A DNA stretch of 64,000 nt from Dermatemys mawii (taxonomy: Eukaryota > Chordata > Testudines > Dermatemydidae), in contig ML677335.1 of assembly GCA_007922305.1 (NCBI GenBank), positions 23,464,867-23,528,866 on the forward strand, written 5' to 3'. The notes beneath the pieces are model-generated. The model was given only the letters and a program-made list of their open reading frames with translations. It was not told the origin of the DNA and did not search any database. The translations under genes were made by a program, and so were the position numbers. The first letter of the stretch is position 1; each line of letters begins with the position of its first letter. This document shows, in pieces, positions 11,349-22,915 of this stretch.

Positions 11349-13450
11349 TCCCCAGAGGTTTGTTTTTCCTCCCCAGACTCTCTCTCTCTCAGCTCTTTCC
11401 TTCACATGCAGTTTCACATCCCCCACTTGTAATTGCATTCCTTTTCCCCCCCTGTAGCACAGACACATTTGTTTACCCTGTTGCACTGTCGATCCTCCCT
11501 GCCCTCCCACTCCTCACTTAGAAGGAGAGGTTAATGTACTCAGCACTGAGTTAATGAGGACTAAGGATTACATCAGCAAACTGCAAACAACGGCGAGAAG
11601 GTAACAGCAGCTCCCCCCGGGAGGGTGGTGACAAGGCCCCATTATATCCTCTGTCTCTCTATTTCATCGACTGTTTCCAACTTGCATCAGCCTTTTGCAG
11701 CTCCTTGTCGTCATTGGGTAGGGGCAAGCACATTGCTCACAAACAGCCATGTAGCCATGTCCTGGAAATTTGACACAGTCACAGACCCTTCATTTTGCCA
11801 AGCAGGATTTCTTAGTATGCAGGCATGGTCTTACACTGAAGCAACCCTAGCAATCAATTGAGGCTCCCCTGTCGGGTGGCACCATGGTCCTGCCTAGCTC
11901 ATTTCAAAGACTATTTGGCCATTAGATAAGAGTGAGGCAACTCCCCAAACACTCTCCCTGAACCTCAAGGTAGTGCAACCGCAGAGGGAGACAATTTCCA
12001 GGGCATTATTTCCCCTGGCTTCTTCAAGCTCTGGTCTTGCTTGGAGCTCTGCAAATTCCAAAGGCAGCCATGACAAAGGGTCTTCAGAGGAAGAGGGGTA
12101 ACAGGCTAGAGAAGCAACCCCTGGGCTGGGGCTGTGATGCACAGACTACATAAAGTGGAGAGATGCCCTGAGAGTTCTGCTATGGACAAATAAGAGATTT
12201 TAGCCTTATGGAGACTTTAAGGAATCAATTGAGCATCGAAGTAGCATTGGAAATGGGCACTGAAGGAGGAATTAGTTTAGCTGACTCAGGTGCTGACACT
12301 GCAGGTATCCAAAATAACCACATGCCTTATACAGACATACACAGACAGAGAAACCAAAAGGAGAGACTCATGCTGCTGCCAACTCCCTGCTTGTTTAGTG
12401 AACGCAGCGTTGTATAATGTGGAGATTGTCAGAGCAGTATCTTGCATATATGTCTCTGATTATTACATATAAATATATACACCACCAATGTGGAGATGCC
12501 AGCCAGGTGATAAATTGGAGGGCTGTGTAAGAAATAGATTTTATCATGCACTTTTGAGCACCTCTCCTGCCTTCTGCCCATTAATTTATCTTCCCCCAGA
12601 ACTTCTCTGACATGACATCCCAAAACCTGACCAGCTCCCTTTCCTTCTCCCCCACCCACCAAATGTGCACTTTCTCCCTAGAATGGCCCTCAAGGCCAAG
12701 GACTGTCAGGATTGATTCCTGCACCATGATTTATTTATGGACCAATACCTTAAAGTCCTGCACAGCCAGAAAAAGGTGCTTCATACTGTTAGAACGGGGA
12801 GAGCACCAATATTCAGGTGGGATCCAGCATTCACTCCAAGTCCTGGGAGATCTAGAGGCATCAGGTGTTCAAGTGGTGGCATACATGGAAAAGCTATTTT
12901 TAGTCTACTTTTTGGAAACATTCACATGCATTAGTTGTAATTTTAATTCCTCTCTGAGATGCACAATTAGACTCCTGGTAACCAAGGCAGTTGGATTCAC
13001 AGGCAGAGGGATACAAAAATAGTCCAAGTAATGTGTAATAACTCTCTAACTCATTGACTGGTAAGAGGTTTTACTATAGCACATGTGACATACATTGTTC
13101 GTGATGGTGCAATATGGGATGAAAGTTTTAAATTCTAGCGCTGATTACTTTTCTTTCTGAGGAATCACAAGTCTCTGCTGGCAAATGAGGCAGATGTCCA
13201 GGAACTCTAATTTGCAGACTCAGAGAAGGAGAAAGGGGTGGGAAAGAGGATGCAAGAGAATGGAATTGCCAGTCAGCATTAAAGTAACATGTATGGGGAA
13301 GTTAGTTAATATCTTGTATTGCATTAGTGGGACAAACAGAAAAATTCTGTGCTGTAAGTCTTCAGCTATACATACCTACAGTATCAGCCTGGTAAATTCT
13401 ACTCATCCACTTACCGGAACCCTTTTTTCATTATCATCAGTACCACATTA

Positions 13451-13554
13451 TATGGGAAAATAGGTGGATTTTGTCCCTACGCTGGTACAGTGTCATGACA
13501 GTTTTGTAAGTCTGATTTTGTATGGGAAAATAGGTGGATTTTGTCCGTAGGCTG
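13451..13554 (+). repeat. 34-nt direct repeat, 70-nt period
   Basis: The block starting TATGGGAAAATAGGTGGATT occurs at 13451-13484 and again at 13521-13554 with two mismatches; unique sequence separates the copies. An 11-nt C run follows at about 13565-13575. It looks like a small local duplication. Confidence 0.75.
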
Positions 13555-14185
13555 ATTTTACACACCCCCCCCCCCTGGAAAACAAAGTTGCAGGTGAGTT
13601 CGCAGGTCTCCCAAGTATGTGTAATATATACTGCTTCTTGTGGGTTTTAAAACACTACCTGTTAGGGGCAAGACTTCCCTTGCCACTTATAGTCAGCTCA
13701 AGAAGGAGAGGACGGCTGAGGGCAACCAGATCTAAAAGAATGGAAACTAATGGAATAATTACAAATACAGTAGTTCCATAGAACCAGACTCAGTAATCAA
13801 TGATCCTGTTACAGTGAAACCTGGCAGAGAGAAGTATGACTCGAAGTATTTGAGCACTATGCCAGTTTCAAATCTCCTGTTTGCATGTACCTGTTGCTAC
13901 ATTCTGGGGCGCAATTCAGACCAGCGCGGGGCTGGGTCACTACTTGCCCTGCAACCTTGGTGCCTCACAGTGTTGGCAGTGCCCTGGTCCATGGAGTGAA
14001 AGGATTCTTTCCTGTCCACACATGTGCCTCCACCCCACACAATCCTGAAGACTGGAGAAAAGTGTAGTTCAAATACCAGCAATTGCTCTTGGCCACAGAA
14101 GAAATGAAGATGTCCCAGTCGTGAAGCTGTGACAGAGCAGGAGAGAAGTTCCCTGGCCTGTGCTATGCAGGGGATCAGACTAGAT

Positions 14186-15202
14186 CAGAGGTTGGCAGTC
14201 TTTCAGAAGCAGGGCGCCGAGTCTTCATTTATTCACTCTAATTTAAGGTTTCGTGTGCCAGTAATACATTTTAACATTTGTAGAAGGTCTCTTTCTATAA
14301 GTCTGTAATATATAACTAAACTATTGTATGTGAAGTAACTAAGGTTTTTAAAATTAAATTAAAATGCAGATCTTATCAGTTTAGTGTGATCTTCGCTCTT
14401 GCTTTATCTTGCTGCGTTTTTCAGTGTCTGGCACTTATTTAGATACTTGAAGCTGCACACAGGCTTCTGAGTGATCGGTTGTTAACTGGCTATGAGAGGG
14501 ATAACGAACAGATTTCATGTGTGAAAATACGTGTTCACACATAGGTATGTGGATCCAAATGCTGAAAGCACCCCAAACACAATTTTCTTCAAACACTTAA
14601 ATTTCATGGGCAGGAACATCCAGCGGGTCAGAATAGAGGCCCCATGATCTCTCTTGGTAGCTTCAAGTGCACTCTGCAGATCTCCAAACTGTGATGCCCA
14701 CAATTCTGCGCTTTTTAACTGAATGAGCTGCATTTCGAAATCTTCAACACCCGTCCACTGAAATACAGACAAATCCAAGTCGCTTTCGTTGAACTTCTCA
14801 GGTTTAATTAGAAAAGAGATCACTGGAAATCTTGAGATCTGTCAGAAAATTCTGATTCTAGTTCTTCCATGTACATTCTAATCTCAACATTAAACGCAGT
14901 GCGCTGTTCCACGTGGTGTGATAGTGATGTAAGCAGCAAATCAGAACTTAAAAATATCCCAGTACAGTGACGCTGGAACAATTTTTAAGGTGGGGATGCT
15001 GAGCTGCACCTCCTGTCCCTGTCTGCACCCCTCACTGCCCCAGGCTGGAGCCAGTGGGGCTGGTGGCCAGAACCCCGACTGGCAGGGGTCCAGAGACCAG
15101 TACCCCAGGCCGGCAGCAGAGCCCCCGGGACCAGTGGCCAGGACCCGGGGAGCGTGAGTGCCATTGAAAATCAGCTCGGGAACCATAAGTTGCCTACCCC
15201 TG
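14186..15202 (-). mobile_element. hAT element inserted into a CR1
   Basis: The left terminus is CAGAGGTTGGCAGTC and the reverse complement of the right terminus is CAGGGGTAGGCAACTT. The flanking 8-mers GACTAGAT (14178-14185) and GGCTAGAT (15203-15210) match at seven of eight positions, a good hAT target-site duplication inside CR1 sequence. The minus strand carries a transposase remnant; the part near 14975-15140 is GC-rich and non-coding. A related copy in the opposite orientation lies at 19909-20801. Confidence 0.85.
14375..14880 (-). pseudogene. hAT transposase C-terminal remnant
   Basis: The 102-codon frame at 14515-14823 contains EDFEMQLIQLKSAELWASQF and VLSAFGSTYLCVNTYF. These match the order seen near the carboxy terminus of Charlie-like hAT transposases and their domesticated relatives (GTF2IRD2/ZBED type). 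Minus-strand sequence below 14515 continues the similarity (SQLTTDHSEACVQL) but is broken by a stop and shifts. Only this carboxy-terminal part remains, so it is inactive. It lies within the TSD-bounded element 14186-15202. Confidence 0.7.
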
Positions 15203-15723
15203 GGCTAGATGATCACAATGATCCTTTCTGGCCTTGGAATCTATGACTCTATAAGGTCTTATGGAGCAGACTCAGGGACTTGCTGTCTGTACTTTATGCC
15301 ACTGGCAGTGCATGCTTTGTTGTCTGCTAGAACCCCTCGCCTTGGGGATGCGATGAGTCACAAGGTCCAAGAGAGTTTCCATCCGTTTTCCTCTCATATT
15401 GATGACAGAGGCATGATGTGGTGGTGTTCTGTGTGTTTACTTCATTTTCAAAGCCCTGCAGGTAAACTAGATCAGTGGCATCATGTGATACAGGACAGAA
15501 ATAGCAAAGGGAGGCAGGGCAAGCATGTCCCAGAGCCCAGCACTGGGGAGGGAGAACAGCTGAGACAATCCCAAAAGCTGCTGCCCTTTCCCTATTCCCT
15601 CCTCTTTTTATCTCACCTCTAAAACCAGGAAATCTCAGTAGTGGGGATTCTGAAACAAGCAATCCCCCAGGGACTTGACTGCTGTGACATCACAGGGCAG
15701 GGAGCATTATGAGTGGCATCATA

Positions 15724-15850
15724 TAATAAGAACACTATGCAATTTTATAAGGCCTTTCATATGAGGATTTCAAAGCACGTTCTTACTACTTAAGCCTCAC
15801 AACATCCCTGTGAGCTAGGTAAGAGATGAGGGGGCGAGTGCTTCATTAAT
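15724..15850 (-). repeat. MIR fragment, minus orientation
   Basis: TTTATAAGGCCTTTCATATG, TTTCAAAGCACG and CCTCACAACATCCCTGTGAG follow the MIR tail and core order on the minus strand. The tRNA-like head is missing. Confidence 0.5.
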
Positions 15851-16527
15851 TAGTGTTTTGTAAAGCATTGTAAAGATGAAAACATAAGGGCTGAGTAGAG
15901 ATGGGCGAGAACCAGAGCTTCAGATGTGAACATCATCCCGCTACGGGGAAGTTCACGCCTGGATCTGATCTTAACAGCCAGCTCCTAAGGCTCCAGTCCT
16001 CAAAGACACGTAGGTGTATATCTCAATATGAGTTGGTTGCTTACCTACATTTAGGATCTGGGCCCTAGCTCTTAAATGGGCCAAATCAAAACCCCAGAGC
16101 CTAACAATGACCCAGGCATTGGGGAAATCTGAAGTCAAAATTTGTATTTTACTGTTGTATGTAAAATAATAAATGTAAGGAGTATGTTTTTTTTCACTCC
16201 TTACTGAAATTCAGCTGTCCTTCTGGTGGGATGTGGCATTTGCTCATAATAGTGCATGGTAATACTACAATAATACAATAATATGAAGGAAGGATACTGT
16301 CTCCATTAAAACTTCAGGTAAAATTTTGGTTGCCACCTGTGTGTGCGGGTGATTTATTAGAGTTAGATTTTGGCCAGTTCACCAAGAATTAGATCTCTGC
16401 TCTTATAAAGAGCACCATGAGATTTCAAAATAGGCACAAGGGTTCCAGACCACATATACAGAAGATGGTATGTCTAAAATAAAGTGGAGCATTGATTGAG
16501 CAGGGCTTCTTCCCATAGCACCTAGAT

Positions 16528-17129
16528 GGCCCTTGGAGAGGGGAAATCAAGTATCAGGAGTGCTGACCCACCCCCAGCCCCAACTCTCCTGCAGCCTGGA
16601 CCTGTCATGAACCCAACTGTGGCCAGGGTGCCCCTGTCCCAGCCTGGACCTCCTGGGGCCAGGGGAGGGGCACCTATCCTGCAGTCCCAGCCCCGGAGGT
16701 GCCCCGGCAGGGAGAAGCACCTCCCCGCCCCCCAGTCTGGGTGCTTCTTTGGGGAGTCCTTTCTCCCCCTCCCATAGCCTCAGAGCACCCTCCTGCATCC
16801 CAAACCCCTCATTCCCAGCCCCACCCCAGAGCCCGCAACCCCAGCTGGAGCTCTCACATCCCTGTATCCCAATCCTCTGCCTGAGCCCCTCATCCCCAGC
16901 CCCACGTCAGAGCCCGCACCCACAGCTGGAGCCCACACACCCCTGCACCCCAAGCTTCTGTCCCAGCCCTGAGCCTCCTCCCACACGCTGAGCCCCTCGC
17001 CCCACCCCCACCACATGAATTTTGTTGTGTGCACCAATATGAAGGTGATGGGTTGCACGTCACTTTCCTATTGGTGCACATAACAAAATTCAGTCTGCAC
17101 ATGGGTGGGAAAAAATAGAGGAAACACTG
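16528..17129. mobile_element. C-rich hAT-like non-autonomous element
   Basis: The interior is C-rich, with repeated blocks such as CCCCTCATCCCCAGCCCCAC, like the element at 7540-8070. Its right end, ATAGAGGAAACACTG at 17115-17129, looks like a hAT terminus. I could not find the matching left terminus, so the left boundary is approximate and the copy may be truncated. It contains the hairpin at 17017-17091. Confidence 0.5.
17017..17091. repeat. 23-nt inverted repeat with 29-nt loop
   Basis: The left arm (17017-17039) begins GAATTTTGTTGTGTGCACC. The right arm (17069-17091) is its reverse complement with one mismatch. It is part of the transposon at 16528-17129. Confidence 0.85.
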
Positions 17130-18049
17130 CTGTCCGCCATCTTCTTTTCAAAGATAACAGGCTTGATTCACCCTAATGTGCATCGGAAGACGCACATTGT
17201 TTCTCTCGCTCAGGGGTTGTGCTGGAGCACCACTTCAGATTGCAGTCATTGGGCCATAAGAGGCTGCACTGAAGGTATGCTTGATCAGCATCTACCCAGC
17301 TGTCCTAACAGACCCCTGGCCTGGCACCACCCACTGACATGGACGTGACAGTGAAATCAGGGGACCCCTTGCAGAGGGGCGTTTGTGGGCTTCATGCAGA
17401 ACTTGATGTAAATCCAGCAGTGAATTGAGGTCAGATAATTTATTTTAATCACTCATCTCAACTATTAAACTGTACCTGGGCTGGGCGGGGGGTGTCACGA
17501 GAGGAAGAAGGGACAGCGTCTCTCATTCCTCTGATCCTGAGACCGGTCTCTGACCTACAACGTTAATTCCTGCCTGGTATGACCGATGGGTTTTGCTGTT
17601 TCCTCTCCCCCAACAGTTCATTCATCTCATGCGCAGAATGGAGACAGCATCACCAGTTGATACATTGGCTGGGAGGAGGTATCTCTCCCTTTTGTCCTCT
17701 AGTAACAGTGCTCTTGCTTGGAGCCGGAGAAGGAATGTAAGATGTTTTTGCAGTGCAATTTGCTTGAGCTGAAATGGCAACAGTACTAATCCTTAAATGA
17801 GTGTTTGTTTCCCTGGAGGCATGAGGGAGGCTAGTGGGGAAAGACAAATTAGGGCTACAGAGCTAAAGAGTCCAAGTCCTGCTTCAGACTTTCCACAGGT
17901 GACCTGAGGTTCCTTCTAAAATAAAACCAAGAGCAGAAACAGCACTGGAAGTCTGGCCTTAAAGAGATAGCAGCCCTGTCAACTGGATCAGAGCGGTGTG
18001 AGAGCAAGATACATCTGGGCTCTGTGGTCACACTCAAGTGAGATAAACT

Positions 18050-18285
18050 ATAATCATACTGTAAATTTCTATGGGAATTCAGTGTGAAAATCTCAAAGTG
18101 CTTTACAACAATGAGTGAATTTAGCCACTGTCTCACTGGGTACTGTGAGGAATATTGTTATGGTACACGTGGGGAAACTGAGGCATGGCAGTTAAGTGTC
18201 CAAGGCCACATAGATTTAGCAGAGCTGGCCGTAGATTTCCTGACTCCTGGCCATGTGCTTAATCCTTAGACGATGTTCCTTTTCT
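18050..18285 (-). repeat. MIR/CORE-SINE copy, minus orientation
   Basis: AATCTCAAAGTGCTTTACAA (tail), TACACGTGGGGAAACTGAGG and GTGTCCAAGGCCACATAGAT (core), then AGAGCTGGCCGTAGATTTC and CTCCTGGCCATGTGCTTAA (decayed tRNA-like head) give a nearly complete MIR on the minus strand. Confidence 0.65.
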
Positions 18286-19386
18286 CCCTGTATGTCTGCA
18301 TGCCTGCCTGTGGTGCAGTTGGGGAGGGGAAGAGAGAAGGTGGGGGATGGGCATTGGGTTTCTCAGCCATTAATACTCCCATAATCTCCCAAATGTTTTG
18401 ATGGATAACAATTGCAGGAGAGAAGATTTGAACGCTTTCCTGCTGATGTTTAAACTGTGGGACAACAAGCAGACAGGTATCCGGAAGTTGTTTTCTGAAT
18501 CTGTCTCTTGTTTTGTTTGTTTAAACTGCTCTCCCTTCAGACCCTCCCCCCAAAAGCCACCCCCTGTGAAAAGACTCATTGTGGCATCTCTCGTTTGTTG
18601 AAGGTTGTCAATCTTTTACAACTTGAGAGAGCTGGCTGCAAACATCTCCAGATAAGTCACTGAGGAACAGATGTTGCGGGTAATCCGGATCAAGTCCATC
18701 AGATTAAAATGTGTGACATGCATTCCATCAAATATGCTGTGCGCCAACATTTCACCTACTGTCAGAGAGAGAGAATGAAATAGGCTTCCTAGCTGAAGGA
18801 GAAGTCCTTGCCCCTCCCGCTCTCAATCTCTCGGATTCAGTTTACACATTCTCTGGGCTGTGGTTTTCTGTCTCCTACAGTCAGCACGCAGCCACTTTTG
18901 TCTCAAAATTCCAATCCCTGAGCATCCTTTTGCATGCAATAATTTCTGTCAACAAGACAGTAGCAAAATGCTTGAGAAAGATGCAGTGTTCCCTGCCTGC
19001 GATTGCCTCCTATTGATCCACGTATAGCAAAGCAGCACACATCAAGTAAAGGGTGGAGTGTCTTTTTGCTAATACCTTTCAGGGGCATGGTGTACAATCT
19101 AATGGATGCAGTGGCCATGGGAAATACGGCAGTGGGTGTGAAACTGACTGGAAGAATGTCCATGGCAAATTGGCTAAGGGTGAGAGAGAACGTGTGGCTA
19201 AGAGTGCAGTGTTTTACTCAAGGAGCAGTCGGAGCATGGCATAACGTTGGTGCACGCTAAGGCTCCAGTGTCGGTAGATTAGCAAGCTCCCATACAAATA
19301 TGCTCATAGGTGAGAGAGAATGACGCCTCCTGTACACATGGGTGTTGGATAGCAGTAAGCAAGCCATGGTGCAGGAAATGCAGAAT

Positions 19387-19756
19387 CAGAGGTGTGTTAG
19401 GGTTTTTATGGGGCCCTGGGCCAGAGCAAGTGGGGGCCCCTCCCCACCCCTTCCGCATGCAATTCCCCCCTTCCTCCCAACGCTCCTGCAGGAGAGGAAG
19501 GTTGGAGTGCGAGGGCTGCCCCATTCCCTGGCAGGAGCACCGGGAGGGCAGAGCAGGGCAAACCCCTGCCTTGAGCCCGCTCCCCAGCAAGAGCCCTGAG
19601 CAGGCAGGTGGGGCAAACCCCCAGATCCCAACCTGCTCCTTGACAGGAGCACCGGGCAGGCAAAGCGGGTCAGGCACTGAGGCGCCCATTTTTCTGGGGC
19701 CCCCCAATTGGCCCCAGGCATAGGCCCCTGTTGGCCCAGTGGCTAATCCGCCACTG
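19387..19756. mobile_element. Probable hAT-like element
   Basis: The right end reads GGCTAATCCGCCACTG, reverse complement CAGTGGCGGATTAGCC. The left end CAGAGGTGTGTTAGGG is a plausible diverged partner. The interior is GC-rich with GGGGCCCC-type blocks. Flanking 8-mers do not match, so boundaries rest on the inverted ends only. Long overlapping frames here on both strands are composition artefacts. Confidence 0.5.
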
Positions 19757-19908
19757 TGTTCTGTGTTGACCTGTTTGTGGCTGCCATGTGCTAACCATGG
19801 CTGCTGTGCAGCTCTCTGACCTGGCAGGGGTGGACAGGGTGAGGTGGCTTGTGTACAAGCCATCTTGTGTCTGGTATGTTGGTTATAGCTGTCCCCGTAC
19901 ATCTATGA

Positions 19909-20801
19909 TGGGTAGACAACCTCTGGCATGTGTGCCAAAGGTGGCACACGAGCTGATTTTCAGTGACACTCACACTGCCCGAGTCCTAGCCACTGGTCCC
20001 AGGGGCTCTGCTGCTGGCCTGGGGTACTGCTGCCAGTCCCCTGCCAGTTGGAGTTCCATCTGCCGGCCCCACTCAACTCGCTGCTGGCCCTGGGTCCCGG
20101 CCACTGGTTCCAAGGGCTCTGTTGTTTGCCTGGGGCACCGGCCGCCGGCCCCCTGCCAGTCCAGGTTCTGGCTGCCGGCCCCGCTCAGCCTGCTGCCGGC
20201 CCCGGGTCCCAGCCACTGGCCCAGAGCTCTGCAGCCACGTCTAGCTGTGGCCCACTTTAATTTAATTTTAAATGAAGCTTCTTAAACATTTTATAAACCT
20301 TATTTACTTTACATACAACAATAGTTTAGTTCTATATTATAGACTTATAGAAAGAGACCTTCTAAAAATGTTAAATTGTATTACCGGCTCACCGGTAATT
20401 TAAAACCTTAAATTAGAGCCGTAGTTCTCAAACTTTTTGTTGTGGCGGCCCCTTTTCTCTTCCCCTCAGGCCGCCCCGACCCATGTGTGTCCGCCGAAAT
20501 GCCACCGAATCGAATGCTTCCGCTTTCGGTGGCATTTTGGCGGACATGCTGTGCGCTTCAGAATGTCCGTCGAAACCGGAAACATTCACTTCGGTGGCTT
20601 TTCGGAGGACACTCTGAGGCGCACGGCATGTCCGCCAAAATGCCGCCGAAAGCGGAAGCGTTCTGTTCGGCGGCAATTCAGCGGCACAGGGAGCTTGCAA
20701 CCCCCCGGGAATCGGCCCGCGACCCCCAGTTTGAGAACCTCTAAATTCGAGTGAATAAACGAAGACTCAGCATGCCACTTCTGAAAGGTTGCTGACCCCT
20801 G
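19909..20801 (+). mobile_element. hAT element carrying a nested hAT
   Basis: Left terminus TGGGTAGACAACCTCTGGC; the reverse complement of the right terminus is CAGGGGTCAGCAACCTTTC. The flanks ATCTATGA (19901-19908) and ATCTGTGA (20802-20809) match at seven of eight positions, although the left terminus then lacks two bases. The AT-rich right part (GAAGACTCAGCATGCC) is the inverse of the left part of the element at 14186-15202, so both belong to one family in opposite orientation. A second hAT element interrupts it at 20419-20743. Confidence 0.7.
20419..20743. mobile_element. Nested GC-rich hAT-like element
   Basis: The left end CCGTAGTTCTCAAACTTT and the reverse complement of the right end TAGAGGTTCTCAAACTGG form the inverted repeat. 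The flanks AATTAGAG (20411-20418) and AATTCGAG (20744-20751) match at seven of eight positions. Removing the element restores the outer repeat as it appears, inverted, near 14230-14245. The interior is rich in CpG and contains complementary TGTCCGCC and GGCGGACA blocks able to form hairpins. Confidence 0.8.
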
Positions 20802-21198
20802 ATCTGTGACATAGTGCTCTTCCATAGATAGGTCCCATGTTGAATGACTATATTAGCTCTGTGTTGACTGGTGCACATTTGTGTTTACCCTGATCCATTT
20901 CCTCATTAGCCTCCAGGTGGCAAGGAGCCTGGCTGTAGCTATAGATACATATTCCAGAATATGTCTGTCCGTATACTGCCTGTCTGTCATAGATCAAGCA
21001 GCGTTAGCAGAGTTTTGTGGAGGACAAGGGCTGGTGTAGCATTGGGGGCCACTGGTCAACATTAAGGTTCCTGGACAGAGCAGTACAGAGGAGCCCACTA
21101 GCACAATGCCTGGCTCTGTCGGAAATCAGTTTCTCACTTTGATTACCACCAAATAAGGAAGTTTAATGAATTGTATAAACTGGTGCAGTGAAATGTTT

Positions 21199-21492
21199 CT
21201 CAGGCTATGTCTACATTACGCACATTTTAGCAACACAGCTGTGCTGCTACAGCCGTGCCGCTAAAAGGCGTGCAGCGTAGATGCTGTTTGTTGGCAGAAG
21301 AGAGCTCTCCTGCAAATAAAAAACTTCCACCCCCAATGAGTGGCGGCAGCTTCATGAGCAGGAAAGCACTCCCGCTGACAAAGTGCTGTTCACACCAGCA
21401 CTTTTGGTGGGGGGCTGGGGGTGGCAGGGGGGGTTTCACACCCCGAAAACAAAAGTTTTACCAATGAAAGTCCAGTGTAGACAAAGCCTCAG
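21199..21492. mobile_element. Short TIR DNA element (MITE-like)
   Basis: The left end CTCAGGCTATGTCTACATT and the reverse complement of the right end CTGAGGCTTTGTCTACACT match at 16 of 19 positions. No coding content. Members with the same end consensus lie at 47188-47502 and, degraded, at 50258-50550. The superfamily was not determined. Confidence 0.65.
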
Positions 21493-22331
21493 TCACCACT
21501 TGCTGCTTATCAAGCCATCAGCTGTTGCTCCTTGCACATGCTACTGGAGTCTTTCACTAATGTTCTGTTCTGCTCTGGAGGTCACGTGGCATGGCTCTGA
21601 ATCGAATCACAGAGTAGACATAATGCTCATCGGGTGGGGCAGAAGTACGGGGGAAATTGTTGGGACATGTGGAGTTTTGTGGCTCTCACACTCCATGCTG
21701 CCTATCTAGAGCTCTTGAGGCTTGCTTGCTCCAGTGAGGTCAGCGAGGTAAGAAGGACTTTGTTTACAGAAGCCAGCCGGCCTTTTGTTGCCACTCAGAA
21801 AAAAACCCCAAATTGCTAAATGTAGCAGAAAGTGCTGAGTGGTGTCTATTGATCCGAGTCATGTTCCGAAGCCTTTTCTTCTTCCCCTCACTCCCTGCCA
21901 TCTCCTTCTTTTCTTTCCTTTATTTTGGCTTTTCTCCTCCCCTCTCCTCAAAAATGTCCCATGACAGGACGAAACCCAGCCCCTCCCTTTTTCTCAGTGC
22001 CCCTTGCTGAGGGAATTGTCCTGTAGGTTGAATAGGCTGATGGCAGGCGAAGGGGGAAGGAGGCCTTGACCTGCTGGTACTAGGAAAGTAAAAACACAGT
22101 GTAGGGCAAAACAATCAAAACTCTGCCAATACAGAGAACCTTTGTAATCTTTAGTCCCAGCTCAATAGCTTGTGTGTGTGTTCTGTTTTCCTTTCGGAGA
22201 AGGGGTGAAAAGACTCTTCTCTTTTTTTAAAACCCACTACCCCTTCACAAATAAATAAACCTGAAATGCGGGGGAGGGTAAATTATTGCACTATTTGCAA
22301 ACTTGGAGAAAGGAAATCTTTTGGAAGTGGC

Positions 22332-22349
22332 GGGGGGGGGGGGGGGGGG
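22332..22349 (+). repeat. 18-nt G homopolymer
   Basis: An uninterrupted run of 18 G. Its length is likely to be uncertain in sequencing and it could fold into G-quadruplex structure. Confidence 0.9.
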
Positions 22350-22915
22350 TGTTTGGAAAGCAGAGCATCATTAAGTCCTGTATGTTTTTAAGTCCTGGTC
22401 AGGGAGACTATAATTGTTTTGTTCTTGAAGGAGGACGTGAGGCGAGAACACTCTCCCTTTGATTTAGTTAACACTGTATTGTCTTGTCAGCTACCACGAT
22501 TAGCTGTGGTGCCTTATTTCAGGACCGACACAGGAAGAACCGTCTTTGCAGCATGAGGTGCTGAAAGCAGGCTTTTGATTGATTCCTTATACTGATTTCT
22601 GCTGGTAAAAGATTTGTTGTAATTAAAGTCGGGATTTAGTTGGAAGTCTTTGTCCAAACAAGGAGGGAAAGGGCATTTTCTTCTTTCTAGACGCAATTTC
22701 TGTAACTACTTCAAGTCAATGTCATGTTTGGAAACATCATGTACTCTTAGCTTGAAAAAAGCAGCCTTCAAAGTGCTCCTGTCTGTCGCCCCCTCCCCAC
22801 CACACAAAGGCCAAATAAAAATTTAGGTGCTGTAGCACCAAATGTATGTGTCTGAAATGCACCTTTTTTCCTACATGCTGAATTACTTTGGTTTATGATG
22901 ACTAACATTTATATA

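Larger units (their letters stand above)
14130..15255 (+). repeat. CR1 LINE 3' end, split by a hAT insertion
   Basis: The left part ends in CAGGGGATCAGACTAGAT at 14185. The right part resumes at 15203 with GGCTAGATGATCACAATG and runs into CTGGCCTTGGAATCTATGAC. Joined, they give the ordinary sauropsid CR1 3' end, finishing in a TCTATGA-type terminal repeat. The intervening 14186-15202 is a separate transposon. Confidence 0.75.

Noticed and set aside
18600..18790. Possible conserved non-coding enhancer
   Set aside because: It looks non-repetitive and balanced in composition, but conservation cannot be judged from one sequence.
19279..19902. 207-codon minus-strand ORF and overlapping plus-strand ORFs
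   Set aside because: GC-rich repeat composition leaves many frames open at once on both strands; no family similarity.
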